64,000 nt of DNA from Symbiodinium natans (GCA_905221605.1 CAJNDS010002091.1:972501-1036500); one strand, 5' to 3'; numbered from the stretch's first letter, positions 1-9,782 are shown. Notes: a model not told the origin generated them from the sequence alone. Translations and numbers: made by a program.

Positions 1-122
1 GACTCCGTCAAGGGCATGGCTTCAAGCGGCTCATGCCCAAACCCTGCCGCTAGAAGGCGAGCGCCTGTCTTCAGCAGCGTGCCGCTGGCGACATGCCCGT
101 GACCTTGTTGGTCGACACGAAA
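1..122 (-). CDS. Internal exon, unknown protein (runs off window)
   Basis: One minus frame stays open from about 122 to the window edge and encodes a peptide containing VDQQGHGHVASG, LLKTGARLLAAG and HEPLEAMPL, with high GC3. A possible acceptor is CAACAAG|GTCACGG. The right flank is the T/G-rich telomeric strand, as for most exons here. The protein family is not recognised. The exon probably continues left of the window. Confidence 0.5.
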
Positions 123-426
123 GAGGGGGGGTTTAGTTGAGGGTTTAGGGCTTATGGTTTGGGGTTTAGGGTTTGGGGTTAAGGTTTGGGGTGGGCTCTT
201 GAGGATCTGGGTGCTTAAGGTTGAGGAGCTTTTTGGGTTTTCATATTCGGGTTGACAAACCCCATTTAGCAAGCCCAAACGATCCAATCGAACCTAACAC
301 CTAGATGGGCTTTGAACACTACACTCTAGGCCCTGAACCCTAGACCCTAACACCCAGATGGGCCTGGAGGGTCAGGGCACAGGAGCACTGGCAGACCGTG
401 TTGGTTTAGGGTTCAGAGTTCGGAAT

Positions 427-540
427 CTAATATCGGGGGTTTCCGATATTAGGGGTACCTTATTGCGGTCCTTTTTATCACGGGATCCTACTATTTGGGG
501 TCGATAATGGGGTCCCCTATTTTCGTAGACCTCCATATGG
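427..540. mobile_element. Foldback element, family E
   Basis: Non-telomeric block with TTTCCGATATTAGGGGTACC followed by CTTATTG and a CCTACTATTTGGGG motif. Related copies lie near 35270, 44647 and 61352. No coding capacity was seen, so it is a MITE-like element. The exact ends are uncertain. Confidence 0.55.
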
Positions 541-641
541 AGGCAGCTGAAGAAAGAAACTACAGCATCATTTAGGTCTTCGTGGAATGCCCTCGTGACC
601 ACTGTGCGGACACTGCGATCTTGGTGTTTCCTTCAACCCCA

Positions 642-905
642 AATTAGGGTTTAGGGTTTAGGGTTTAGGGTCTAGGGTTTAGGGTTAGGGTTTAGGGTTT
701 AGGGTTTAGGGTTTAGGGTTTAGGGTTTAGGGTTTAGGGTTTAGGGTTTAGGGTTTAGGGTCTAGGGTTTAGGGTTAGGGTTTAGGGTTTAGGGTTTAGG
801 GTTTAGGGTTTAGGGTTTAGGGTTTAGGGTTTAGGGTTTAGGGTTTAGGGTTTAGGGTTTGGGGTTTGGGGTTTGGGGTTTAGGGTTTAGGGTTTAGGGC
901 TCAGG
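642..905. repeat. Telomeric heptamer array (TTTAGGG)n
   Basis: About 35 nearly perfect TTTAGGG units with single TCTAGGG, TTAGGG and TTTGGGG variants, G-rich strand on +. The stretch 130-640 holds degenerate copies and the family E element; no gene is visible there. Confidence 0.97.
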
Positions 906-1343
906 GTTTAGGTCAGAAATTCTCAGACGATGCTTCAACCCACAGGCCCTGGGCCTGGGCCTCATGCTCGAAACAGTTGGCAGGTCTACGCAGCTGTGAC
1001 GAACACGGTCTTTCAGGCAGGGCCCTAAACCCTGAACCCCAAACCCCAAACCTCAAACCCCAAACCTTAAACCCCAAACCCTAAACCCTAAACCCCAAAC
1101 CCTAAATCCTCATCAAACTGTGGGGTCCTCCTCCTGAGGTCTTGCAGGAGGTGTCCTACTCTATTCTAGGAGCCATAAGACAGGGCTCAGCTTTTCGGTC
1201 TGGGTCCAAGAGGAATGCTTTCAAAGGCGGAGATTTTGTTCTGAACCTCATCACCCTCTACACCCTACACCCTCGACCCGAAACCCGGACCCTAAAACCC
1301 TAGACCCCAAACCCAAAACCCCAGGCGGTGATACCCTAAACCC

Positions 1344-1594
1344 TAATGTTGACTTCACATTAGTGATTCCCGCCGCAATTGTAAAATCCCGCTGCCGGAA
1401 CACAATATTGTAACCCGCCACAATTGTAAATTCCGACCCGGGAAATCCGGTTTTTACGGGCGTGGTGCTACTACCTAATACTAAAACTAATAGTACGTCC
1501 TACCAGGATTTAGGCGAACATTATTGAGGAGGCCCTGGCCGGAGAGATTGATCAATGAAGGGGGGGGGGGTTTATTAATGCGAAGTCAACATTA
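1344..1594. mobile_element. Foldback element H, inserted in telomeric repeat
   Basis: Both ends carry a 19-bp inverted repeat: TAATGTTGACTTCACATTA on the left and its near-perfect reverse complement on the right. The outermost TA on each side, placed between CCC and AACCC, fits a TA target duplication inside a CCCTAAACC unit, as for Tc1/mariner or Stowaway-type MITEs. No transposase ORF is present. Confidence 0.7.
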
Positions 1595-1623
1595 AACCCT
1601 AAACCCTAAACTTAGCCCCACAC

Positions 1624-1706
1624 CCTCTCGTAGACCATCACGCTCGATCGCAGCGGCATCTGCCACCGGGGGTATGTCGGTTTCGGGTTGAGGCGAAGCA
1701 CCGTCC
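1624..1706 (-). CDS. Internal exon, unknown protein
   Basis: Open minus frame encoding TVLRLNPKPTYPRW, MPLRSSVMVYER. The acceptor CACAGAG|GGACGG and donor GAGAGG|GTGTGG are reasonable. Flanked by CCCTAAA on the left and TTTAGGG on the right. Possibly in one gene with the minus exons at 1-122, 2409-2492, 3303-3418 and 3500-3576. Confidence 0.5.
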
Positions 1707-1874
1707 CTCTGTGCTTGCATCTAACATGCTTCGGGTTTAGGGTCTATAGCGTGTGTAGGGTTTATAGGGCTCAGCGTAATTATGAGGGTAATAGGGTTTG
1801 TAGGCCTTGGGTTTAGGATTTTAAGGGGGGGGGGGGGAGTTGTAGAGTTTGGAGCTTGCAGGTTTACCGGGGCA

Positions 1875-1950
1875 TTTAGTAAGTAGGGTTATTCCATACC
1901 TGAAAATTGAATTGTGACTATACTTACTTTCCTATAACCCTACTTACTAA
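1875..1950. mobile_element. Foldback element, family D
   Basis: Perfect 17-bp inverted repeat TTAGTAAGTAGGGTTAT at the ends of a roughly 76-bp block. Relatives are at 37075, 40670 and 63695. Non-coding hairpin element. Confidence 0.65.
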
Positions 1951-2408
1951 GAGCCATGATTCCGTAAGCAGGGTTTTAGGGTCATGGGGTTGAGGGTGTA
2001 GAGTACAAAAGGAATCAACTCTAATGCGCTGGGCTTCAGAGCGCCTTGGCTTCGTAATGCGCGCGGAGAAACCATACACCCTAAACTCTAAACCCCTAAA
2101 CCCTGGGGCCGGAGATTGTTGAAACCAAACCCCCCGAGGCTCATAGACCCGTGGCCCTTAAACCTCAAACCCCAAACCATATTCATTGGTTTAGGGTTTA
2201 GGCTTTAGGGTTGAGGGTTGAGGGCCTAGGGTTCCGGGTTTAGTGGCCTGGGAGCCAGGGGTCTAGGGCGACGGGGGAGTGGAGTTTAGGGCAACCATCC
2301 CGGTGGTCCTATCCCAATCCTCCCTAAACCCTTTAAACTCTAAACCCTAGACCCTAAACCCCTAACCCTAAACCCTAAACCCTAAACCCTAAACCCTAAA
2401 CCCTAAAC

Positions 2409-2492
2409 CCTGGCCTTCCGGTCGAACTCCTTCTCATAGCCGCAGTTGGTGCAGGTGATGGTCGGCCCCTTGATCTGCCCGTAGTCATAGAC
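2409..2492 (-). CDS. Internal exon with C-x2-C motif
   Basis: Minus frame VYDYGQIKGPTITCTNCGYE, then KEFDRKAR, with high GC3. The CTNC pair could be half of a zinc ribbon. The acceptor AAAAG|GTCTATG and donor CCAGG|GTTTAGGG are both made at the junction with the telomeric repeat. A good example of a heptamer acting as a GT donor. Family not recognised. Confidence 0.6.
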
Positions 2493-2600
2493 CTTTTAGG
2501 GTTTAGGGTTTAGGGTTTAGGGTTTAGGGTTTAGGGTTTAGGGTTTAGGGTTTAGGGTTTAGGGTTTAGGGTTTAGGGTTTAGGGTTTTGGGTTTTGGGT
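2493..2600. repeat. Telomeric array
   Basis: Pure TTTAGGG units directly abutting the exon at 2409-2492, becoming TTTTGGG at the right end. Confidence 0.95.
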
Positions 2601-2798
2601 TTTGGGTTTAGGGTTTTACAATCCGGGTGGCACACCGTGAACTTAAACCTCGCACTCCTTAAGCCTTTTAGGGGCTTAGCGTTTTAGGGTTAGGGTTTGG
2701 GGTGTAGGGTGTAGGGTTTAGGGTGTAGGGTGTAGGGCTTAGGGTTTAGGGTTTAGGCTTTAGGGTTCAGGGCTAGCACTGATCCTGAACCACTCAAC

Positions 2799-3030
2799 GT
2801 GGCCGTCTCAACAATACTTTTTGGCAGTACCGTACCGAAAAACATCTCGTACTACCAGCTGCCCCTGCTCCACCACAACCCCTACTCAACCGCACAAACC
2901 CCACGGACCCCACGCACCAAGCCCCTATGCCCTCAACCCTACTTGCAGATTCGTGGTACTTATGCTGCTTATAATCCAGCTATCACCATATCAGGATAAG
3001 GCGCCTGTACCTCGGATGCAAGCACCCTGA
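2799..3030 (+). CDS. Weak coding candidate
   Basis: Two overlapping + frames of 66-69 codons are open across a C-rich segment. One includes LQIRGTYAAYNPAITISG. There is no family resemblance and the start codon is arbitrary. Could equally be non-coding spacer. Confidence 0.15.
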
Positions 3031-3127
3031 AGCTCCAAGCAAACCCAATCTTCAAAAACCCCAAACGACAGCCCCCAGCTGCCAAAAAAAGGAAAATCTC
3101 AGAACCCCTCCCCAGGAAACGCAAGTT

Positions 3128-3305
3128 GGGGTGTAGGGTTTAGGGTTTAGGGTTTAGGGTTTAGGGTTTAGGGTTTAGGGTTTAGGGTTTAGGGTTTAGG
3201 GTTTAGGGTTTAGGGTTTAGAATTAGGGTTTAGGGTGTAGGGTTTAGGGTTTAGGGTTTAGGGTTTAGGGTTTAGGGTTTAGTGTTTAGGGTGTAGGGTT
3301 TAGGC
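3128..3305. repeat. Telomeric array
   Basis: TTTAGGG units with a few GTGTAGGG and AATTAGGG variants. Confidence 0.95.
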
Positions 3306-3418
3306 CTCGTGCCTGGATACAGTTCAAATCCTGCAAACAGCGCTTCGGCGCCTGCCCGCATCGACTACAAAGGTAGTTGTCCGCCTTCCACACCTCGGTG
3401 CGGGCTCGAGTTGGGCAG
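3303..3418 (-). CDS. Internal exon with C-x2-C motif
   Basis: Minus frame EVWKADNYLCSRCGQAPKR, then CLQDLNCIQARG. The LCSRCG pair suggests a metal-binding site and would sit just upstream of the C-x2-C exon at 2409-2492. The acceptor GCACCGAG|GTGTGG is good. A + frame is also open over the same bases, so the strand is probable, not proven. Confidence 0.45.
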
Positions 3419-3499
3419 GGTGTAAGGTTTGCTGTTTAGTTCCGGGTTAACCCTCGCCCTAAACCCTAAACCCTAAACCCCAAACCCTAAACCCTAAAC

Positions 3500-3576
3500 C
3501 CCCCAAAATAGCTTCCCCGGCTTGCATTATGAATGACATCCGTGGAGTCGGTGGCTACTGCACCCCCCGCCCCCAT
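3500..3576 (-). CDS. Probable first coding exon
   Basis: ATG at 3576 in a good context (GGCCATGGGG) opens MGAGGAVATDSTDVIHNASR. It could be the start of the gene whose later minus exons lie at 3303-3418, 2409-2492, 1624-1706 and 1-122. Function unknown. Confidence 0.4.
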
Positions 3577-3924
3577 GGCCTTAGAAGAACCCAACTTTAG
3601 GGTTTAGGGTTTAGGGTTCAGGGTTTAGGGTTTAGGGCTTACGGTTTAGGGCTTGGGGTTTAGGGTTTAGGGTCAAAATCCAAAAACACACCTAGTTTAG
3701 GCCCCTAAATCTGAAGACCTACACTCCCTACACCCTGAAAGACCTGCACTCTAAAGTCGCAAGCCTTAAGCCCTTAAGCCCCCCAACCCCAAAACCCAAA
3801 CACTTGAATCCTAAACCCAAAAACCCTAAAGACCCTAAACCCAAAACCCTAAACCCTAAACCCTAAACCCCCCAATGCCCCCCCCCCCCCCCCCCCAAAA
3901 AAAAAAAAAAAAACCTGGGTCAAC

Positions 3925-3989
3925 CGACGCCAAGAAGTTGCCGCACGTTGAACTCATCGTCGCCCTGCTTGGCCTTGCTGAGGTCCTTG
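3925..3989 (-). CDS. Internal exon, unknown protein
   Basis: Minus frame KDLSKAKQGDDEFNVRQLLG between the acceptor CTGATAG|CAAGG and the donor GGCGTCG|GTTGAC. Charged, helix-like. A C16/A14 homopolymer lies just beyond the donor. Confidence 0.5.
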
Positions 3990-4051
3990 CTATCAGTCGG
4001 TTTAGGTTTAGGGTTTGGGGTGAAGGGTTTAGGGTTTAGGGCTAGGGTTTA

Positions 4052-4160
4052 CGGTACTACGCCCCCCTCTAGACTATCCCCCGCTAGGTTCCCCCCATAG
4101 TTAAGGCGATTTAGTTGGGGGGGGAACCTAGAGAGGGGGGGAGTATGGAGGGGGGGAGTA
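4052..4160. mobile_element. Foldback element, family J
   Basis: Left arm CTAGGTTCCCCCC and right arm GGGGGGAACCTAG form a hairpin with C-rich/G-rich outer ends. A related block is at 25527-25700. Confidence 0.5.
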
Positions 4161-4237
4161 GGGAAGCCATGGATTGAGGGCGCAGGAGATAGGCCTTCCA
4201 GCTGCCTGGGAAGCCTGAACATAAGCAACTGTAGGCC

Positions 4238-4925
4238 CTGGAGGTTTAGGGTTTAGGGTTTAGGGTTTGGGGTTTAGGGTTTAGGGTTTAGGGTTTAGGG
4301 TTTAGGGTTTAGGGTTTAGGGTTTAGGGTTTAGGGTTTAGGGTTTAGGGTTTAGGGTTTAGGGTTTAGGGTCGCTGAGACTGGCCCTGAGCCCTAGTGCT
4401 AGATTCTCGATTGGTGGGGGCAGCAGGGTTTTTTCGGTTTTAAGGTTTCCGCCTCAGGGCTCAGGGCTTAGGGTTTCGGGTTTAGGGTTCAGGGGCTTAG
4501 GGTTTAGGGTTTAGGGTTTAGGGTCTAGGGTCTAGGGTGTAGGGTGTAGGGTTTAGGGTTTAGGGTTTAGGGTTTAGGGTTTAGGGTTTAGGGTTTAGGG
4601 TTTAGGGTTTAGGGTTTAGGGTTTAGGTTTAAGGTTTAGGGTTTAGGGTTTAGGGTTTTTAGGGTTTAGGGTTTAGGGTTTAGGGTTTTGTTTAGGGTTT
4701 AGGTAGGGTTTAGGGTTAGGGTTTAGGGTTAGGGTTTAGGGTTTAGGGTTTAGGGTTTAGGGTTAGGGTTTAGGGTTTAGGGTTTAGGGTTTAGGGTTTA
4801 GGGTTTAGGGTTTAGGGTTTAGGGTTTAGGGTTTAGGGTTTAGGGTTTAGGGTTTAGGGTTTAGGGTTTAGGGTTTAGGGTTTAGGGTTTAGGGTTTAGG
4901 GTTTAATTAGGGTTTAGGGTTTAGG
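4238..4925. repeat. Telomeric arrays with short interruption
   Basis: Two long TTTAGGG blocks (4238-4374 and about 4490-4922) around a 110-bp degenerate stretch. The units are almost identical within each block. No gene seen. Confidence 0.95.
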
Positions 4926-4965
4926 GGCTTCGGGGCGTGGTTAGGGCTTGTGGCTCAGGGCTTAA

Positions 4966-5051
4966 GGCTTCTCTGTGTCCCTGTGGCCAAATACTGGGTT
5001 CTCTACATGGCCAGAAGGCCTTTCAGCTTCCGCCCCAAGATTCCAAGGAGC
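4966..5051 (-). CDS. Internal exon candidate
   Basis: A strong pyrimidine-rich acceptor, AATTTTCTCAG|GCTCC, leads into APWNLGAEAERPSGHVENPV, then FGHRDTEKP. A + frame (VAKYWVLYMARRPF) is also open, so the strand is uncertain. Confidence 0.4.
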
Positions 5052-5214
5052 CTGAGAAAATTTCGGGTTTAGGGTTTAGGGCCTAGGGCTTAAGGTTGAG
5101 GGTTTAGGGTTTAGGGTTTAGGGTTTAGGGTTTAGGGTTTAGGGTTTAGCGTTTAGGGTTTGGGGTTTGGGGTTTAGGGTTTAGGGTTTAGGGTTAGGGT
5201 TTAGGGTTGAAACC

Positions 5215-5312
5215 ATATTCGAATAGAGTACCCTGTTTTGGGGTTGGTGACTTGACAAGGGAACCTTGAACCCCAAAGGGTACCGTTGGGCTACCCAGTG
5301 TAGCAAACCCAT
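5215..5312. mobile_element. Interspersed element, family F
   Basis: Block running from CCCTGTTTTGGGGTTGG to GGGTACCGTTGGGCTACC. Shared with about 12590-12690 and 19410-19505. MITE-like, non-coding. Confidence 0.5.
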
Positions 5313-5357
5313 GATTGCAAGCTCTGCAGCTGTATATGGTTTGGGTTTGGACTTTTG

Positions 5358-5470
5358 CTAGACCCCAAGAGCAACCTAGGAGAAAAGAAGGGTGCCCTTT
5401 TTGGCTTAAAGGGGCTTAGAAGGGAACCTCAACCCTAAAAAGGGGAATAAGGGCCTATTCTGGGTCCTAG
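5358..5470. mobile_element. MITE-like element, family A
   Basis: Starts TAGACCCCAAGAGCAACCTAGG and ends GGGCCTACTCTGGGTCCTA... read inward, the two ends are imperfect inverted repeats (TAGACCC-AAGAGTA versus TAGGACCCAGAGTA). Other copies: 12974, 16323, 21142, 27806, 50919, 55440. No ORF. Confidence 0.65.
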
Positions 5471-5528
5471 TTTGGGTTTAGGGTTTTTAGGGTTTAGGGT
5501 TTAGGGTTTAGGGCTTAGGGGAGTTTAC

Positions 5529-5645
5529 CCCAAATCCGGTACGTAGTCCATAACGCGGAAGGCTTGACGCTCACGAGCCTCAAAGTCTTCCAAGGCCACG
5601 GGCAACGCTTGACCTGCTGCGCATGGCTCAGACGAGGAGCTAGAG
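5529..5645 (-). CDS. Internal exon, unknown protein
   Basis: Minus frame SSSEPCAAGQALPVALEDFE, then ARERQAFRVMDYVPDLG, ending at a canonical donor (GATTTGGG|GTAAAC). A foldback element lies directly upstream at 5664-5790. Family not recognised. Confidence 0.5.
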
Positions 5646-5663
5646 GCCTCATGGATGTAGGTA

Positions 5664-5790
5664 GGGCCCCAAAAAAGCACATAAGCAAAAATTAGGATAG
5701 GGATATCCCATATAAACCCCCTTATAATGAAGCCCAATAAGGTAGGGACATCCCTATAAAATGCTTGTGCTTATGTCCTTTTTGGGTCCC
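5664..5790. mobile_element. Foldback element with about 24-bp terminal inverted repeats
   Basis: Left end GGGCCCCAAAAAAGCACATAAG mirrors right end CTTATGTCCTTTTTGGGTCCC, with an AT-richer centre. Inserted beside the exon at 5529-5645. Confidence 0.65.
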
Positions 5791-5911
5791 TAAGTAGGCT
5801 TAGGGTTTAGGGTGAAGGGTTCAGGGTTTAGGGGCTAGGGTCTAGGGTTTAGGGTCTAGGGTTGAGGGTTGAGGGTTTAGGCTTTAGGGTTTAGGGCTCA
5901 GAGTTTAGGGC

Positions 5912-7327
5912 TCAGGGTTTAGCGTGAAGGCTTCGTCTAGCTTTTAGATCACGGCAACCCAGCAGTCTTTTGGCTTTCCGCAAGGGTTCCAACTGCGCGC
6001 CATCCAAAGATTGATGTTTTGTTGATGCCCTACTGTTACTCATGTCTTGTTCCAACACTTGCAGCAACTCCGGCAGTCCCTTCTTCCCATATGTCAAACG
6101 AAGACGATCATCCCCGGGCAAGCACTCGGGAAAGAGACCACTGGGGACCATCATAAGCCCCGTCCGTTGTCGCACTGCTTGACTAAACTCACTGGCGGTA
6201 GTGTTGCCATAATGATCCAAGAACTTGACCCACGAGAAGGTTCCTCCCTTGGGTTCGCACCATTCAAACGAGTAGCGGCTCTGACTGGTTGTCGTGTTTC
6301 GAACAAAGTGTCGAAGTCTGGGCAGTCCTTCTTGCAGGATACCGTGGGATCGTTGCCAGAGTTCTTTTTGCGCCCGCAATGCAATAAAAGCCAATGCCTC
6401 GGAAGGTGCTGGAGGACAAATGGTGGTGTAATCTTTGAGTTCCGACACTCGCTTGTGAAAGGCCATGTCTCGATTCACCAACCATCCAATGCGTAGACCG
6501 GGCAATCCGTAGGACTTGGACATTCCCCCAAGAGAAATTCCGCGAGGCATGACGGTGGCGATGGGTGGCAGTCGATGATCCGCGCCGGCATGTTCCAGTC
6601 CTCGATACATTTCGTCCAGCAAGAACCATGCATCCACGCCCTCGACCAGGTCTGCCATGACTTGGAACTCGTCGATGGATGGCAAGGCTCCCGTGGGATT
6701 GTGAGGAAAGTTGGCAATGACCAGTTTTGTCTTGTTGGGCTGGATCAGTTGTTCCAGAGTGGAGGGGTTAAAGTGCATGCTGGTTGTTTTGATCTGCTGA
6801 TTGTCAACTTCTACCACAGTTTCCTTTTCTTCTGGCCACCACAGGGACACTTCGCATCCAATCGACGCCGCAACTTCGTGTAAACTCTGATAGGCAGGCG
6901 CCACGGAAACAATGTGATCCCCAGGTTTGCATATGGCTTGAATGGCAAGGAATATTCCTTCTTGTGGAGCACATACATTGACACTGTAGGACGGATCCAA
7001 GATCTGTTCATTGAATTGTGCCTGGATGATCTCTTCTCTTAGATAGTCGCTGCCATTCGACGGCTCTACATATCCCAGCGACAAAGAGTCCCATCTTTCC
7101 AACCCTTCGTCGTCCGCAAATGTCAGCAGTTCTTTCATGGAAAGGGCCTCGCATTCACTGGACGACAAGGACATGGTCGAATCATTCCATCCATCAAATC
7201 GTTCCAACAGAAACGGTTGGAGAGGGCGTCTTGTCCTTGTCGCCGCCAAGTTTCGCTTGAGGACACACCAGCGTCCACCAGCAGTCTTTGTCCTTTCCAG
7301 AAGCCTTGAGGAGTTTCGAGACAGCAT
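5912..7327 (-). CDS. PLP-dependent aminotransferase, fold type I (class I/II)
   Basis: Uninterrupted 471-codon ORF from ATG 7327. A TTG 12 nt upstream is in frame but unlikely as a eukaryotic start. Likely catalyses amino-group transfer between an amino acid and a 2-oxo acid; the substrate cannot be told. Visible landmarks: NFPHNPTGA at 206-214, DEMYRG at 238-243 (PLP ring-binding Asp238 and Tyr241), catalytic Lys271 in SKSYGLPGLRIGW, and an RLTY segment near the C-terminus that could supply the carboxylate-binding Arg. The first 35 residues are Arg/Ser/Lys-rich, so an organelle presequence is possible. Family length is about 400, so the N-terminal extension fits. The last residues (AKP-stop) come from telomere-like sequence, so the native C-terminus may have been lost or extended. 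It has no introns and a more AT-rich codon use than the other exons, which suggests a retrocopy or an acquired gene. Confidence 0.9.
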   Translation of the reverse strand: MLSRNSSRLLERTKTAGGRWCVLKRNLAATRTRRPLQPFLLERFDGWNDSTMSLSSSECEALSMKELLTFADDEGLERWDSLSLGYVEPSNGSDYLREEIIQAQFNEQILDPSYSVNVCAPQEGIFLAIQAICKPGDHIVSVAPAYQSLHEVAASIGCEVSLWWPEEKETVVEVDNQQIKTTSMHFNPSTLEQLIQPNKTKLVIANFPHNPTGALPSIDEFQVMADLVEGVDAWFLLDEMYRGLEHAGADHRLPPIATVMPRGISLGGMSKSYGLPGLRIGWLVNRDMAFHKRVSELKDYTTICPPAPSEALAFIALRAQKELWQRSHGILQEGLPRLRHFVRNTTTSQSRYSFEWCEPKGGTFSWVKFLDHYGNTTASEFSQAVRQRTGLMMVPSGLFPECLPGDDRLRLTYGKKGLPELLQVLEQDMSNSRASTKHQSLDGAQLEPLRKAKRLLGCRDLKARRSLHAKP

Positions 7328-7674
7328 TGTCAGATGCAAAAGTTGTGATGGTAAAGGGTTTAGGGTTTAGGGTTTGGGGTTTAGGGTTTAGGGTTTAGGG
7401 TTTAGGGCTTAGGGCTTAGGGTTTAGGGCTTAGGGCTTAGGTTTAGGAAGGTGATGGCAAAGGAAAGAAGCAAGCCTTGAGATGAAGGCGGGGGGGTCTT
7501 TTGTCTTAAGTCCCGACCAGGAATGACACGGGAACGATCTTATTGTTCACGGATCTCCTCTTCTTTCAACACCGGCCGCTGCGAGCATCCCCATGACATC
7601 GCCCACCCAAGTCCTAAACCCTAAACCAACTGAGCGCGCTGCAAAACCTAGAGGCCACGGCTGGGGCATTCACT

Positions 7675-7848
7675 GAGGGTATCGCTTTTGGGGTTCGGTA
7701 TCGCTTCCATTAAAAACCGTACTGCCAAGTCAATTAGCCGATTTCAAGCCACATGCATTGCATCAGCAAGGTAATCAACTCAAGTTATGAGGATAGAACT
7801 GACTCGTATCTGGGGGTATCGCTTTTGGGGTTTCGGTATCGCTTTCAC
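7675..7848. repeat. Direct repeats (about 35 bp, two copies)
   Basis: GGGTATCGCTTTTGGGG, then TTCGGTATCGCTT, occurs at 7675-7710 and again at 7813-7848. Each copy also holds an internal GGTATCGCTT pair. Non-coding. The region 7445-7640 upstream of the aminotransferase shows no convincing promoter motif. Confidence 0.6.
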
Positions 7849-8055
7849 AGCAAATTTGCAAATGTCCTAGAGAGGCGCGGGATGTAGCCAGTCGCTCAAC
7901 TAAACCCCAAACCCTTCTCCCTAAACCCTTAACCCTAAACCCTAAACCCCCAACCCTCAACTTTCGACCCTAAGCCCGTAACCCCGAACCTTAACCCTTA
8001 TACACCCCAATGCTAAACCACTAAACCCACTCATGTACAGTAGGGGCAGATTTAC

Positions 8056-8200
8056 TCCTTACAACTATACTATAGTAACCGCGCAAAACTGCCCTATTCC
8101 CATTATTCAGGCCACTTGTTTAACCCAGAACTCCTTCATGACTATACTACAATAATCCCCCAAAACTACCCTATTCCCATTATTCAGGCCCCTTGCTTAA
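8056..8200. repeat. Tandem duplication, about 70 bp
   Basis: Two diverged copies (8056-8123 and 8131-8200) share ACTATACTA and CCCTATTCCCATTATTCAGG. No coding frame. Confidence 0.6.
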
Positions 8201-8623
8201 TCCCCAAACCCTAAGCCCGAAACCCTGATTGAGGGGCATCGGGGTCGGTCGTGCGCTCGGGCTCCGGGCTGCATTCAGGGCTTAGGGGTTTGGGGTTTGG
8301 GGTTTGGGGTTTGGAGTTTGGGGTTTCGGGTTTAGGGTTTAGGGTTTAGGGTTTAGGGTTTAGGGTATGTGTTTCAAGCTTCAGGAATGGAGTTTGGGTT
8401 TCAGGGCGTAGGGTCTCGGGGTTTATGGTTTTAGGGTTCCAGGTCTAGGGCATGGGGTATTTGGGCTTTAGGGCTTTAAGGTTTGACAGCGTGGGTTCAG
8501 GGAACCAGGCCAAAGACACCAAAACCTCAACCTGAATCCCTAAACGCCTGACTCCCAAAACCCCAAGTCCTGAGGCCCCAAAAACACCAAAAAACCGAGG
8601 ATAGGGTTTACTTAGTACTATTA

Positions 8624-8958
8624 GGGCTTAGGGCTTAGGGCTTAGGGCGTAGGGCTGAGGGCTTAGGGCTTAGGGAGGGCTTAGGGCTTAGGGCTTAGGG
8701 CTTAGGGCTTAGGGCTTAGGGCTTAGGGCTTAGGGCTTAGGGCTTAGGGCGTAGGGCTTAGGGCTTAGGGCTTCGGGCTTAGGGCTTAGGGGCTTAGGCT
8801 TATAGCGGCTTAGGGCTTAGGGCTTAGGGCTTAGGGCTTAGGGCTTAGGGCTTAGGGCTTAGGGCTTAGGGCTTAGGGCTTAGGGCTTAGGGCTTAGGGC
8901 TTAGAGCTCAGGGCTCAGGGCTTAGGGCTTAGGGCCTGGGGCTTAGGGCTTAGGGTTT
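8624..8958. repeat. Variant telomeric array (TTAGGGC)n
   Basis: About 45 units of the heptamer variant TTAGGGC instead of TTTAGGG, with few errors: a locally homogenised variant. Flanks 8230-8620 and 8960-9480 are degenerate repeats without a gene. Confidence 0.95.
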
Positions 8959-9482
8959 GGCTCAACACTTATGTAGGGCCCAAAAAAAGGATCAGCGCAA
9001 CTCTGAATCACCCAACCCTGAACTCATGACCCTAAGTCTTTTTACAGTCCTCTTGACTGGCCTTGTGTAGGTTACCCCAACTACAAGTGTGCTTCTAGCT
9101 CTACTTACAACTAGTTAGTAAACCCCAAGCTCTCAAACCCAAAAACCAAAGCCCAAAACCTCTCAGCCAACCCAAAACCACTCAACCCTTCAACCCTGTC
9201 AACCTATCAACCCTTCAACCCTTCAACCCTAAACCCTAAACCTGAACCCTGAGCCCTTCGACCCTTCGACCTTTCAACCGCAAAGACTGAAATTCAAAAC
9301 CTCTAAACCCAAACCCTTCGACCCTGACCCCCCCCCCCCCCCGCCTCAACCCCGAACCCTAAACCTCTAAACCCCCTAAGCTCCCCCAACCCTAAACCCT
9401 AGTAACCCAATGACCCAATAAACCAGTAACCCTGAACCCTAAACCCTAAACCCTAAACCCTAAACCCTAAACCCTAAACCCC

Positions 9483-9554
9483 TCAACCCCCTTCCCGCCC
9501 CTGGGAGGCGCCTTTCTGGGCCTTCTGCGGCTTCTTCCGCTTCTCTGCAGCCAT
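9483..9554 (-). CDS. Probable first coding exon or short ORF
   Basis: ATG in an excellent context (AAAGCCATGGCTGC) opens MAAEKRKKPQKAQKGASQGR, a Lys/Arg-rich N-terminus typical of nucleolar or ribosomal proteins, then a TGA within C-rich telomeric sequence. A second minus frame (NLGFGADVAVAES) is open too. Confidence 0.4.
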   Translation of the reverse strand: MAAEKRKKPQKAQKGASQGREGG

Positions 9555-9599
9555 GGCTTTCCGCCACGGCGACGTCGGCTCCGAAGCCCAGGTTCTTGG

Positions 9600-9692
9600 G
9601 TTTAGGGTTTAGGGTTTAGGGTTTAGGGTTTAGGGTTTAGGGTTTAGGGTTTAGGGTTTAGGGTTTAGGGTTTAGGGTTTAGGGCTTAGGGT
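9600..9692. repeat. Telomeric array
   Basis: Pure TTTAGGG block next to the exon at 9483-9554. Confidence 0.95.
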
Positions 9693-9698
9693 TTGCAG

Positions 9699-9782
9699 GT
9701 TTCGGACGAAAAGCAAGAAACACAGGCTGGGGTAGAGGAAAGATTCCTCCGCGTGCCGCCCTTCTCACTCCAAACTGCTGCG
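9699..9782 (+). CDS. Internal exon candidate, strand uncertain
   Basis: The + frame VSDEKQETQAGVEERFLRVP lies between TTTGCAG|GTTTCGG and GCGCGAG|GTGGGG, both good sites. A minus frame is also open. Confidence 0.35.

Noticed and set aside
6047-6883. Several ORFs on + and in other minus frames across the aminotransferase
   Set aside because: Shadow frames of the 471-codon gene.
7327-7339. TTG start of the aminotransferase four codons upstream
   Set aside because: ATG at 7327 is the natural eukaryotic start and no initiation context favours TTG.
8950-8975. Relict dinoflagellate spliced leader (TTTGGCTCAA)
   Set aside because: Only about ten matching bases, no gene start downstream; chance is likely.
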